A DNA stretch of 64,000 bases. Origin: Rosa chinensis. Its lineage: Eukaryota; Streptophyta; Magnoliopsida; Rosales; Rosaceae. The DNA lies in the NCBI RefSeq assembly GCF_002994745.2, contig NC_037090.1, forward strand, positions 36,079,001-36,143,000, read 5' to 3'. The notes under the pieces are model-generated. The model was not told where the DNA came from, made no database searches, and worked only from the letters and a program-made list of their open reading frames with translations. This document shows, one piece after another, positions 31,501 to 42,262 of this stretch. Positions within the stretch are counted from its first letter, which is position 1. Each line of letters opens with the position of its first letter. The translations under genes and the position numbers were made by a program.

Positions 31501-34318
31501 ACCATTACCAAATTTGAGATCCACTGGGGATAGATGACTTGGCGGATGAATCCAATGTCTCGTAGTTTAGCGACCTCCTCTCCGATTGCCCGGTATTTTT
31601 CCTCATCAAAGGCCCTCCGCTTCTGCTTGATAGGATAAAAGGAAGGTTTGATGGTCAGCTTATGAGTGATAATATCAGGGGAGATACCTGGCATGTCAGC
31701 GTAGGACCATGCAAAGACGGCGGCGTTATCACGTAGGAATTGAGTGAGTTCTGCCTCCACCTCTGGATCTAGTTGGGCGCCTATGCAGACTGTCTGCTCA
31801 GGGTGCTCGTCTGAGATGCAGACAACCTTCAACGACGTGTCCGGGTTGACCGGCTCTTTCTTTACATATTTCTTCTCCTCATCTCTAGGATCCTCAAAGA
31901 TGTTTGGTGGTGGTGCCTCATTACCCACCGTCAGAATTTCATGGCGGCGCGTCGACCGCGCTATAGTCGTTGAATAACACTCTCATGCCAGCTGCTGGCT
32001 TCCCCTCACACAACCTGTGCCGTTGGGCGTGGGGAACTTGAGAAGCATGTACCCGGCAATGATGCACTTGAGCTTGTTAAGCGCTGGTCGACCAATGATG
32101 GCGTTGTACGAACTGAAGCAGTCGACAATAATGAATTCCGTATGCACCTCCGCCATGCATGGACTAGTGCCAATAACCAGTCGCATGTAATCCGACCCTA
32201 GCGGTTGTGTGACGTCACCGGAGAAGCTGAGCAATGGCTCGTGATCCTGGAGTAGTTTTTTGTTCCGCTTGAGATGGTCGTAGCAATCGCTGAAGATGAC
32301 GTTGACAGCGGACCCGTTATCCACCAAGATTCTTCCCACCGAGAATTTGCCAAGAATGGCATCGACCAAGAATGGGTCGTCATGGAGTAAATGCACTCCG
32401 CGCTCCTCCTCCTCTGAGAAGGTAATAGGTTCCCAACCTGATCTTGGGAGTTTTGCGGATCTTTCGTAGCGGATGTTGCAGACTTCCTTCGGATGATTAG
32501 CGCGTGCATAGCGCTTTCTTGCCCTGTGAGACATGCTGGTGATTGGAGCACCGCCATCGATGGTGTTGATGCGGCCCAAGGTCTCGACGTTGGCGATTAC
32601 TGGTGGTGGTTGGCGCACCCTGAACAGTTCCAACTTGCCGTCACGGTACAAGGTCTCAACGGCCGTTTTGAAAGCATTGCAGCTGTTGGTATTGTGGCCG
32701 CTGTCCTCGTGGTATTTGCACCACTTGCCGGTGTTCCTGGGTTTGCCCGTTTTTGGGTACTTTGGGGGGGGGGGGGGGGGGGGGGGGGGTTTGGCGGTGG
32801 GATCTGATCCTTGCACTAATTGTAGATGTCTTCATACGAGGCCGTTAGGACCATGAAAACTGCATACCGCTGCGAGGACTCCGCCTGCTTGTTGCGGTTA
32901 TCCCCATGGGTTGGGCGGTTTCCCCTGTTGTAATGCTGGTCCTTCTGCCGCTTGTTCTGGTGGTGGCCCTGCTGCCACTCCCTTTTCTTGTCAGTTGGTG
33001 GTGCTGAGGGGTCTTGTTAGCGGTTTCCTGGTGACTGGAGGATGGCTGTGTTGACTTTGTTGGCGTTGCTGGTGGTGGTGGGGTTTCTCCATATGTGATG
33101 AATTCCGCCTGGGCGTGAATGACCGCCTCACTCATGACGTGGTCATACGTCGCATTGGGATGACTGTAGTTGAGGTGATAGAGGAACGGTCCCTTGAGAA
33201 GTCCCTTCCTGAAGGCCGCTGACGCCATCGGTTTGTCTAGGTCACGGCACTGAGACGCAGCAGCTCGCCACCTCGTGACGAAGCCCTTCAGTGATTCGTC
33301 CTCCCCCTGCTTAACGCTGAACAGCTGACTTGTGTTGTGATGCCCGGCGGACAATAAGATGAACCGGGAGAGGAAAGCGTGTGATAGTGCATGGAATGAG
33401 CCGACAGACCCTGGCGGACACTCAAAGAACCAGCTCATTGCCTCACCATCCAACGTTTCGCTGAACAAGTGGCATAAGGTGGCGTCGTCGAACCCCTTGT
33501 TGTTGGTGACCTTCTTGAAGGTGTCCATGTGGACGAAGGGATCGGACATTCCGCCGTAATGCGACATCTTTGGGGTTTTTGCATATGCTGGTCTGACAGC
33601 CTGCAGAATTGCAGCGGAGAAGGGCCCAGGTCTGGAAGTGAAGAGCGGATTCCGAGTTGGCGCTGGGACGCCCGACTCCGCCCGGATCAACCTTTGCTCC
33701 AGTTGGTGCATCCTTTCCAATAGTTGGGCGGTTGCATCATCGGCGGAATCAGCCTGAATGACCCGCTGGGATGGCGTGCACCTTGGCACAGGAGGATTAC
33801 CTTCAGTCCTCGCCGTGGCTTCCGAGCGGTTGGTGTGCGGAAGTGATTCCGCCACCTGCTCTAACATTAGTTGAGGTATGGGCGGCGGTCCAATTCCCAA
33901 CGACTCAGGTGGGTTCAGCGGTACTTGCATCTGTACTACCGGCCTTGGTACCAATATGCCGGTGCTGGGTCGACTACGCCTGGTGCTACGTGACTGCTCG
34001 CTCTGTGCTGGGCGGGCGGTGGCCGCCAGCGTCTTCTTTAGTTCCTCAAAACGTGTCATAAGCGTAGCCACCTGCCTTTGGGCTTCAGCCTTTTCCTTGC
34101 GCTCCTCCTCACGTTCTTTGTTTGCCCTGTGAAGATCCGTCAGTGCCAGCTCGTACATAGTGACGAGATCTTGGCCCGACGGGCGGCTGCTACTTGGATT
34201 TTCCTCACCGCCGGGGTTGTGAATAGTGCGCGGTTAATGCCTACCGCTGGGTCGGAGGGTTGGGGGACGGCGGGGTGGTCTGCCTGCTCTTCAGCGTTTC
34301 CCCCACTGCCGCTAGTCA
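28590..34318 (-). pseudogene. Gag-pol of element B, broken
   Basis: ATG at 34,318 starts gag, but a shift near 34,220 ends that frame; main blocks are 34,158-32,845 (gag), 32,816-31,983 (zinc region and protease), 31,928-31,011 (RT), 30,947-30,036 (connection and RNase H), 30,020-29,277 (RNase H end, integrase zinc and core) and 29,240-28,590 (integrase C-terminus). Motifs kept: YVDDMLVK near 31,165, WNLHVDGSA, TDNGTQF and the C-terminal WEGPYKI region that element A has lost to a frameshift. The protease active site reads VDNGSAV, against VDSGSAV in A. A poly-G run sits at the gag/protease boundary. Clearly non-functional. Confidence 0.9.
32764..32789 (+). repeat. Poly(G) run of 26 in gag of element B
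   Basis: Uninterrupted run of 26 G on the plus strand, reading as polyproline on the coding strand. Element A has a much shorter proline run at the homologous place (about 16,110-16,125). Length in the assembly may be unreliable. Confidence 0.85.
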
Positions 34319-34372
34319 TGGTGATTGTGATGGGATGGTCTTTTGTTGTCTCCTTCCCACAGACGGCGCCAA

Positions 34373-34864
34373 TGTTAATGTCTAAAAGTCCGGCGGTAGC
34401 TGGACCTTAGCTAACGCTGATCCGGTGGGCGGATCGGTACCTGTGTTGTTCTCGAAACTCCCGTTGCCTGTCAAGTAAAATACAACGGGCGTCAGAGGGA
34501 GACCGCGCCGGGCGGTCTTCAACTCTCCGATGCCTAAGTTAGTCAATGTATTTATGTTGACAAAGTAACAGTAGGTAAGTATTGAATGCGTCATTAATGA
34601 GGAGAGATGAGAGAACCTTTTATAGGTGAGGAAGAGGTTGATCTTCTCTTAGTTTTCGATGTGGGATCGATGTGCTTTAGTTCTCAGTTTCAGAAGCTTC
34701 TGATGCCATACGTCGGCGATCTGGAGGTGGTCCGACGTTGAGGCCGTAGCCCGTCTGGCGGTGTGTCTGCATGTCATTCTTTTGGTTGGAATTAGTACCT
34801 TTGGCGGTACAATGAGCGTGGTCCATTATAGCTAATTATGCTTGCAAATGTACATGTATGTACA
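34373..34864 (-). repeat. 5' LTR of element B with adjacent PBS
   Basis: 492-bp LTR, TG/CA ends. The PBS TGGCGCCGTCTGTGGGAA lies at 34,371-34,354 on the minus strand, one base from the LTR, identical to element A. Confidence 0.9.
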
Positions 34865-35179
34865 GAATCCATTAGCTTTCTTTAATTTTACTGGAGGCTT
34901 TTTCTTATCCTTCAGTATATTTTTCATAGAATCCAGCATTTCTCGCTGTTCATTGATTTTTCTACTAATACTTGTTAGCTGTTCTTCTTCCCGGTTAGGA
35001 AGTTCTTTGATATAATCTATTTTATTTTCCAATTTTTCTAATTGATAGATTATATATGGTAATTTTTCTAGATGATCGCGACATCTAGATACTTCTTGTA
35101 TTAGGTTCTGATGTTTCTCATTAGAAGATTTTAGTAGAGAATTCAACTTCTCTAATATCAATTCAGACATTGTCCCCAT
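34865..35179 (-). pseudogene. Pararetroviral N-terminal coiled-coil region
   Basis: ATG at 35,179, 30 nt from the PBS. About 105 codons up to the element B insertion are rich in E, K, L and Q with heptad-like spacing (LEKLPYIIYQLEKLENKI), probably a coiled coil; the last codons of the open frame come from the LTR of B. The frame is continuous with the movement-protein frame on the other side of B, so the coiled coil is the N-terminus of the same ORF. Role in the virus not recognised; some caulimovirids have small coiled-coil proteins that associate with virions. Confidence 0.7.
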
Positions 35180-35208
35180 TGGGGATTCTTCCTAAACTTT
35201 TTCAGTAA

Positions 35209-35220
35209 GCTCTGATACCA
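35209..35220 (-). other. Initiator tRNA-Met primer binding site of the pararetrovirus
   Basis: Minus strand TGGTATCAGAGC, an exact match to the 12-nt tRNA-Met PBS used by plant pararetroviruses (also by Copia elements). It is directly upstream of the coiled-coil ORF, the normal position next to the start of the viral map. Confidence 0.85.
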
Positions 35221-36056
35221 GTGATTTGCGGATCTAACCAATGCTCAAATAATCAAGAGGTTTTTGTTCTTCTCGGAGAGTATATTTGAGATCTCCTACC
35301 ATGAGATTGGATAACCAAAAATCCAATGAAGATTACTTATTGTTGAGATTATTCAATATGCTTTGTAGGTCAGAGTTGATTTTGGCTAATAATCTGACAA
35401 AACCGCTAGGCTAAAGGCCAAAGCTAGTGGTTAATACATCTAGGGGGATGAGATTATGTCTACAACAAAGGTCAAGAGTGATGGTAACCCAACCTATGTG
35501 AATGGCGATCCCAGGAAGTAGGTTCATATGGGTAATAACAACTCACTTGTTGATCAGTGACACACTATCAAATTAAACTTTGAGTCCATCCCTATGATGC
35601 AAAGATAGTGCTTTGGAACGTATAAGGATGAATTTTGTTCTTAATAAGTACCATAGCCCTTAAACATGGGTGGTGTGTTTGATTCCAGTACACACTTGAT
35701 GGACTTACCTATATGAGTGTTGAAGTGGAGCCGCTTCCTAAGAAACTTGGGCAAGTCTTCTAGAGCACTCATGAATATCCAGGTAGGGGTGTATGGCCTA
35801 TTCGTACCCACCCATGGAAAATGCTTGATTTCTAGAGTTCAGTGTGGATGGTAGTTCTCTTATTCATATTAAGACATTTTGGTTCATAGAAAATTTAATT
35901 TTCACCAAATTTCTGTGGATCACAATTATTTATCCTATGGCTGGTTCATAGTCCAAAAAATACCAGTTCAGAAGCATTGGATTCTTATTTTCGTTTGGCA
36001 CTCTATAATTTCCTTTTTCATTTAGTAGCTTCCGTATTTTGAAATATGTAGGGGAT
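35221..36056. other. Viral leader remnant passing into Copia-like 3' non-coding region
   Basis: No ORF of note. 35,221 to about 35,460 is probably leader or intergenic DNA of the pararetrovirus. From about 35,460 the sequence looks like untranslated DNA of the Copia-type element whose LTR begins at 36,057, ending in a polypurine tract GTAGGGGAT. The exact junction is not visible. Confidence 0.4.
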
Positions 36057-36265
36057 TGTTGGAAATTTTGATTCGATATTTCAAAATACTTTGTGTAACT
36101 CCCAATTCATTGAAATTTTTTTTATTATACATTTATTCTAAAATGTTACTAATTCATTATGCTCATAATTAGAGCATATTAAGGTTATTACGGGAGTTAC
36201 AATACTCCAATAATTATCTTATTATATTTGCATAATATCTCTAAGCTTTTTCATCTACTATATAT

Positions 36266-37088
36266 TAGGGCTGGCCGTGGTACGGTTGTCGGAGTTTTTG
36301 ACGTCAGCCGAATACCGACCGAAACTCTTCGGTTTCGCCAAATGTGTTGCCGTAGCCGTGCCGGAGCTTTCGGTTACCGGAGCTTGCGGTTACCGCTTTC
36401 AACGGTCGGTTTTGGCCGGTATTTGAAAATTCCGATCGTTGGAATTTAGAGGACTGCAGAGATAAAATACGGTGAAGGAGATGGGGATTGCAGTATGAGG
36501 AGGAAGAAGAAACAGAAAGAAGGAAGAGTACAGAGGTGGAAGAATAGAGAAAAGAAGAAAAATGATGAGAAAATGGAGGAAGAAGAACAAGAATATGAGA
36601 AGAACAAAAGTTAGAAATGAAGAAAGAGAGAGAGAGAGAGAGTGTGCAGAAAGAAAGAAAACAGAGGAGGAAGAGACTGAGAAATAACGAAGAAAGAGAA
36701 ATGTCTCGAAGTAGAAGACAAGAAAGAGTTTTTAATTTTCGTGATTTCTGATTCAAGTATATTTGTTTAGTTATGCGCAACTAATAAGAAGCAAGCGTGT
36801 GGCCTAGTGGTAAGTGGCTCGAGTTTGTAGTGAGAATGGCAAGGGTTCGATCCTTGGCAAACGCAAGAGGGGAGTATTTTTTGGAATTAAATCCATAAAC
36901 ATCTATCTCGGCTAGTTCGGTATCACCGAACCTCTGCGATTGGCTGTACCACTACTGAGCCAAAAAAGTTGCTCCGGTATAGTAGTACCGTGCCGACTCT
37001 TCAGTTACCGACTTTGTCGGCATCGACACTGCTGGTTCGGCCGGTTTTCGGTCGGTTCCGTCAGGAATGGTAATTAGAGCCAGCCCTA
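36266..37088. mobile_element. Non-autonomous hAT transposon
   Basis: 823 bp with 10-bp terminal inverted repeats TAGGGCTGGC / GCCAGCCCTA and a perfect 8-bp target duplication ctatatat (36,258-36,265 and 37,089-37,096). Subterminal regions are rich in CCG/CGG motifs (ACCGACCG, TTTTCGGTCGG), typical transposase-binding clusters. No transposase is encoded. GAGA-rich interior. Confidence 0.9.
36791..36870 (+). other. tRNA-like Pol III promoter inside the hAT
   Basis: A-box match TGGCCTAGTGG (36,800-36,810) and B-box match GGTTCGATCC (36,844-36,853) with about 33 bp between, as in tRNA genes and SINE heads. The acceptor arms do not pair (GCAAGCG against CGCAAG), so it is not an intact tRNA gene. 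Confidence 0.5.
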
Positions 37089-37465
37089 CTATATATACCT
37101 ATCACTTCTTGGTCTTACACACACAATGAAATTCATTATCTTTTATAGTTCTCTCCGTAGCCATTTCTCTAGTGAGTTCATACATATTCTAGAGTGTTCC
37201 TTGTTCTTGCTCTTCCATAATGCCAAAGGAAAAAATCAAGCATTTTTATATCCAAGTTTGCGAGTGTACGCTCACAAGGATTAACAGTTGTTGTGTACCC
37301 TGGAGGGTAGCGCGCTACAAACCTGCTACACCGAGACATTGTCTCTGAGGGGCGAAATCTACTCTTAAGGGCAGTGTTTACACGCCTCAACGTTAAACTC
37401 TTTTTGAAATAATCATTGGGTGGGGCTCGCAAATCTAAAAGATAAGTGTTGATCTTCTATTTTCA

Positions 37466-38621
37466 GCTTATTATGACATTAAATGATTATATTTATTTAC
37501 TAATAAAATATTGTATTTGTGGAATTTTGTAGGAAACGAAATCTGATGACGAAAATAACATCCATCGACCAAATTTCCAACACCAAGTTCATCATAATAG
37601 GCAGTTATTCGTTGCTCTAACTCCAAAAATAAAATCAACCCAACCCCTTCAAGTGAGTACACGGCTACACCCAAGCCCTAAAAGGGCAAAGAAACATTCA
37701 GAAAGGTCAGCAATTAGAAGAAACCCAACCTTCTCATCAAAAGCATCGCAGCACTTTCCATATTCAAACCAAATCCCCCAAGTATTGGAAACCACCCTCA
37801 TCATCTTTAAAATTGGAAAAGAAACGAATTGTGCAATAATCACATGCACATTTATCCTGATCAAGTTGAAAACTTACTTGCACAACAAACTGTGATCAAG
37901 TTGAGAACTTACTTGCACAACAAACTGTGAAAAACATTGGTCACACTTCACCACTTAATTCCAAACTTCATTATAATAATATGCAATCATACTCATGAAT
38001 GAGTCACCACTATGTACACCCGTTCAACAGTATTCTGATCCTCAATACAAAACTTGAACTCCAATAATCTTTCCAAACAACATCACTGCTCCCCAATTAA
38101 ATTCCCTGTTAAAATCACCATTGCTTCTACGGCTTCAAAATATTTACTTTCCTTTGTTCTGCTCTGCTCTAAAATCCGTTCTAGTTGATCAACTAGGAGC
38201 CTTATCAAGTCCCCACACCAAAACCAACATTAATGGAAAATCACCACCAGCAAAATCAGTTCTACCCACAGCCAAAAGAATACTAAAGAGAGACACTCAA
38301 TTCACCATTTGGTCTTCATCAAAATAAATGCTAGTAAGAAAATATCTAGCTTATGATCCCTCACAACATATCCAAGGGCGTGGCATGCTCGGAGTCTTGC
38401 AAGACCCCGAACTAGAGTTGGCAATCATACCCATTGGGTAATACCCACCCAATAATAATTTGTGGGTAATACCCATTAAATAATTCGCGAGTATGTTACC
38501 CAATCCATTTCTAAACGGGTAAACTCATACCTACCCATTTATCAGTTTTCAATATGGGCAGGTTTTGTTTTTTGTTTTTTGTTTTTTTTTTTAATTTAAG
38601 GCCTTTAGCCTATTAAAGGCT
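37466..38621. other. Anonymous region, no gene seen
   Basis: Short ORFs only, none recognisable. 37,874-37,930 holds a tandem duplication (CTTACTTGCACAACAAACTG twice). From about 38,413 the TAGAGTTGGCAA motif and repeated ACCCATT / GGGTAAT blocks resemble the end of another hAT-type MITE, but I find no matching second end. Confidence 0.5.
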
Positions 38622-38718
38622 GATATATTTTTTTTAAATACTCACTATTTAAGCGCCCCTATTCCCCATCTGGGGATATTTTCAAATAGTCGATTGAGTA
38701 TTTAAAAAATATATATTT
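38622..38718. repeat. Long inverted-repeat (foldback) hairpin
   Basis: AAATACTCACTATTT (38,636-38,650) pairs with AAATAG (38,684-38,689) plus TGAGTATTT (38,695-38,703), separated by a 5-nt bulge; the outer AT-rich arms extend the stem to about 38,622-38,718. A second hairpin, CCCC-ATCT-GGGG, caps the loop. Confidence 0.75.
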
Positions 38719-38902
38719 TTTGAAATAATGGTAATTCCATTGATAATAGCGCATGCCAAGAAGTATTTTATGTACCAAGCCGACCTCATAGAATTTCTTT
38801 GCATATCGGATTGTTTACATGTCTTGCACCTTTTCCCATTGATGGTAGAGTAAGACTACTCTACATGTTCGAGTTATGCTACGAAATGTGAATGGGAAAA
38901 TG

Positions 38903-39098
38903 TTGTGATTTGGGGAGCAGGATGGCTCCAAGAGTTGAGGATGTTGTTTGATATTAGAAGTGGAAATGTCTTTCTACAGGTTTGGGTAGTCTAGTTTTAG
39001 GGAAAGTTCTACCAAATTTCATGTAGAATTTCTTCTAAGGTGAGCCCTGCAGGGCCGCTTCGGATTTCAGGGTGAAATACGGGGCGGTTCCTCTCACA
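38903..39098 (-). repeat. Fragment of the 49,038-type LTR, inverted
   Basis: Reverse complement matches the first about 195 bp of the solo LTR at 49,038 with many changes: both read ACCGCCCCG/ACCCGCCCCG, ATTTCACCCTGAAATC, then CCTGGAGCCA/CTTGGAGCCA and CCTGCTCCCCAAATCA. Truncated old copy. Confidence 0.8.
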
Positions 39099-39412
39099 CA
39101 AAATTTGCTTCTCTAAAAATATACTTGAAAGTGATGGCATCAAAAGAAGTTGCAAATTTTCTAATGTCTTGAATGACTTTAAGGAGCCTCTACGATGGTT
39201 TAATGACACCCCTTACTGAATCAATGACTAGTTTCTGAGTCACCTTCTACTTCAGCTCTTTGGTATCTTTTTGCTCGATAACTAGTTAAGCTATCACAGC
39301 TTTTTCAGCCTTTAATTTAGATCTTCTAAACTGTAATCGCCCTAGAGGCTTTTCTTTGTAACTTAACTTTTTTTTTCTTTTTTCTTTGTAACTTACTTTT
39401 TTTCTTTTTTCT

Positions 39413-39453
<41 letters not shown>

Positions 39454-40210
39454 AAGCTCATCTGCCAAATGTCATATGGATTATGAAGGGCTCAAAAGGA
39501 AAATGTAGCATGACTTTGCTCCAACACAGTATGCAAAGCTGACATGGATTTCACATATGCAAAACTCCTGTCAAATCTGGGACTCAAATTTGCTCACCAC
39601 CAAAGTATTGGTGGTGATACCACCACTTAATACAAATTCTGCCACGTGTTATAAAACATAATTATAGTTTATCATGATGTTTTATTAAAAAATTATATTT
39701 TAAGTAGAGAGAGATGTACAATACACAGTAACTCACATGCAATGGGTCTGTCAAAACATAACATAAATAAAGAGGGAATGGGAATTAGAGAATTAAGGGA
39801 TTGCAAATTTTCTAATGTCTTTAAGGAGCCTCTACGATGGTTTAATGACTCCCCTTACTGAATCAATGACTAGTTTCTGAGTCACCTTCTACTTCAGCTC
39901 TTTGGTATCTTTTTGCTCGATAACTAATTAAGCTATCTCTAAGAGCCATTGCTTTTGCTATTGTTATTGTGGTTTTGCCAGAATGTCAAGATCGAGGGCC
40001 CACCCACTATATGTGTGTAGAGAAGTTAAAGGTAGCGGGAAAGTTTTTCATACAACTCCCACGTTTTCTACTATTTTTTTTCTTTTGTTTTCTATTTTAG
40101 AATTTACTATATTATCCTTGTTAAGTAATTATATTGCAAAGAAAATTTAATATATGAGTGTTAAATTGGTAAAAAAAATAATTGTTAGGGTACTAGCCCT
40201 AACTTCCAGA

Positions 40211-40252
<42 letters not shown>

Positions 40253-40854
40253 AAAGAAGATGCAGAGAAAGGACTAAAGCAAAAGCAAATTGTATTGTAA
40301 CGGATATAGAAATCCTCATAATTGTCAACTCATATAGCTGAGATGTTGACATGCATGACACTGGCCTACAAAAATATCCAAAACAGCTAGGAGATTCCAA
40401 TCTCAATTTAAAATGAAACCTTGCGTTTTAAGAGTAAATAGAACTAAATAAATAAGACCAACCATTCCTAGTCAACCTAGGAAGTAATTCCCTCTTTCAA
40501 AACACAAACAAAATCCTCTTGGAGCTGTAGCTGATAACAGCCCCAAATTGCACAATCCTCGTGAATGAGCACCTGCAATAGTTGGCTAAATCTGTGTAAC
40601 AAAATTAGCCGAAAAATTAGGAGATAATCATTGCTGAGGTCAGCAAAGATTCTTGTAACTATAAACTGTGTGAAAGGTAGTTGGTCAAAAAATGTTATTG
40701 TTTCGAGCGAGGTTTTATTTATTTTTATTTTTGTTAATATTGTTGTTTGCAAGTGAAAAATAGTTGAGTGAGATTCGGTGATAAAATTCATTCAAAACAT
40801 AACATAAATAACGAGGGAATGGGAATTAGAGAATTAAGGGATTGCAAATAGAAA
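39099..40854. other. Patchwork of short duplications, poly(A) and microsatellite
   Basis: 39,152-39,296 and about 39,799-39,937 are direct repeats (CTTTAAGGAGCCTCTACGAT in both). About 39,755-39,808 and 40,793-40,848 are another direct repeat (GGGAATTAGAGAATTAAGGG). A run of about 33 A ends near 39,450 and a (GA)n repeat lies at about 40,214-40,251. No gene is supported. Confidence 0.75.
40214..40251. repeat. (GA)n microsatellite
   Basis: About 19 AG units without interruption. Confidence 0.95.
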
Positions 40855-41034
40855 ATGTTATTAGAATTACCAAAATGCAAAATGAGTCGCCAAAATTTTA
40901 ACCGACCCGGGAGACCCAAATACATTTCCCGCCAGCCCATCACCCAGTCCCTATACAATCCCTCTCTCACCCCACTTCCCAATTCTGTTTACCCTAATTC
41001 CCTTTCCGAATTGATCCTCATCCTCGATCAAGAA

Positions 41035-42068
41035 ATGGAGGAGAAATCTAAGCTTGAGGTTACGTTGATCGGAGAAGCAGATCCAGATGCTAGCGCTTCC
41101 TCGTCTTCAAGCTCCTCTGCTGAACAGGTAGCAGCTATGCTGCACGAGAGTGAGAGCGAATCTGAGAAGAAGATCGAGTCCGATGACTCCGAAATGGTGA
41201 AGAAGACTGAGAGTGCCTCTGTAAGTTTTCTGTTTTCAGAGCCTGCAATTAGGTTTTGGTTTTGTAGAAAATTGATTCGTGTTTGGTTTTGTTTCGCGAA
41301 GCAGAGCGAGTCCGAGAAGGGTGACATCGTCGTCGAGACTGAAGATGGCTCTGAGAGCAAGACTGCCGTGCTTGGTCCTCCCGGTCCCAAAATGACATCG
41401 GTAAGTTTCACTACCTGCAATTTGGTTTTGGTTTTGGTTTTGGTTAATACGCCATACAGTTGCACATCAATTTTCGTATAATCAGTTGACTTATTGAGTT
41501 TATAGCTGCATGTTGTGTTTTATCGGAATATATAATTGAAGTGGTTCTGTAAGTGTTGCTTTTCAATCATTCAGAGTTAAAGTTGATGTGAATATAAATT
41601 GTGAGAACCAGCTGTTTGATGAAATGACCCTGAGAACCCCTTCTATTGTTATGTTCTCCTTGTGTTTGTTCCTTTGCATTTAGCTGCTGGAGTAATGAAA
41701 CTCAGATAACCTGTCAGGAATGTTATACGGACTAATATGTTCTGATATTGTAGGCAATTTAGCTGTAGTTCTTTTCTTTTCATTCCTAATTGCAAACTGA
41801 ACCTACTCACTAGGTTATCGTGAACTCTCCAATCTGTTTTTACCTGAATAAGATATCTTTTTCTATTTCTTAATTGCAATCTTTTGTCCTGCAGCCTCTC
41901 CAATTCATTCCGAGGGTTTTGAGTACCGAACTGCAGAGGGCTGCTGTATTGGACAAGAATGATCATACGACAGAGAAGAGTGTGAAGGAAGATGAGTTAA
42001 AGAAAAAGAAGATGATTAGAGCAATCATGGAGGGCGCCCTAGAAGAGTCAAGTTTTAAATGTGAATGA
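41035..42068 (+). CDS. Small three-exon gene, unknown acidic/serine-rich protein
   Basis: Exons 41,035-41,220, 41,305-41,400 and 41,895-42,068; introns have consensus ends (TCT|GTAAGT to GCAG; TCG|GTAAGT to CTGCAG), all phase 0. The product is 151 aa: a Ser/Glu-rich N-terminal half (ASASSSSSSSAEQVAAML), a short PGP stretch, then a basic C-terminal part (EDELKKKKMIRAIMEGALEE). No domain, signal peptide or membrane segment is recognised. Start chosen as the first ATG giving a clean exon; the frame is open upstream to 40,855, but that part is proline-rich and unlike coding. The stop lies at the border of a Copia RT fragment, so the 3' end may be truncated. Best candidate for a live host gene here, but it could be a gene fragment. 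Confidence 0.55.
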
Positions 42069-42262
42069 AGTAGATTTGCCGAATGCAGTAGATAACAAGC
42101 CTGACCATACATGAGACTTCCAACAAGCCTTGCATCAGACTTTATCTCCATATTCAATTTCTCAACTTCATTCTTTGGACATTGCTTCTTGGTGAGTTTA
42201 TCTGCCTTAGACATTAGAACTTCACCTGGAAATCTTTCCAAACCTTTTCTGAATTTTGGCAA
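42065..42262 (-). pseudogene. Copia reverse-transcriptase fragment
   Basis: The minus strand reads SKADKLTKKQCPKNEVEKLN, then ARLVGSLMYGQAC, the conserved region between RT and RNase H in Ty1/Copia polyproteins (VGSLMYAQ motif). About 200 bp only. It abuts the end of the small gene at 42,068. Confidence 0.75.

Larger units (their letters stand above)
27724..34864 (-). mobile_element. Element B: decayed Tat-like Gypsy, same family as A
   Basis: 7,141 bp between perfect 5-bp duplications gaatc (27,719-27,723 and 34,865-34,869). Same PBS, gag-pol layout and LTR type as A but a diverged subfamily (for example CGGATCGGTACC in place of CGGATCTATATT). The 3' LTR is cut to about 139 bp and joined to the antisense-ORF leader, and most of that ORF is deleted. 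Gag-pol carries several stops and shifts. It is inserted within the viral ORF upstream of the movement protein. Confidence 0.9.
36057..37465 (+). repeat. Copia-type 3' LTR, split by a hAT element
   Basis: Begins TGTTGGAAATTTTG after AGGGGAT, the classic Copia polypurine tract and LTR start. About 580 bp without the nested hAT. A CTATATATAC box is where the hAT inserted. The end near CTATTTTCA (37,465) is a guess. No 5' partner lies in the window, so the element is truncated or the LTR is partial. Confidence 0.6.

Noticed and set aside
36791..36870. Possible tRNA gene
   Set aside because: A and B boxes are present, but the acceptor arms do not pair and no proper anticodon arm is visible.
38413..38600. 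hAT MITE starting TAGAGTTGGCAA
   Set aside because: No second inverted end or 8-bp duplication could be found; kept only as a comment.
39418..39450. Poly(A) run as the tail of a LINE or processed pseudogene
   Set aside because: No target duplication found on either side and no recognisable retrocopy upstream.
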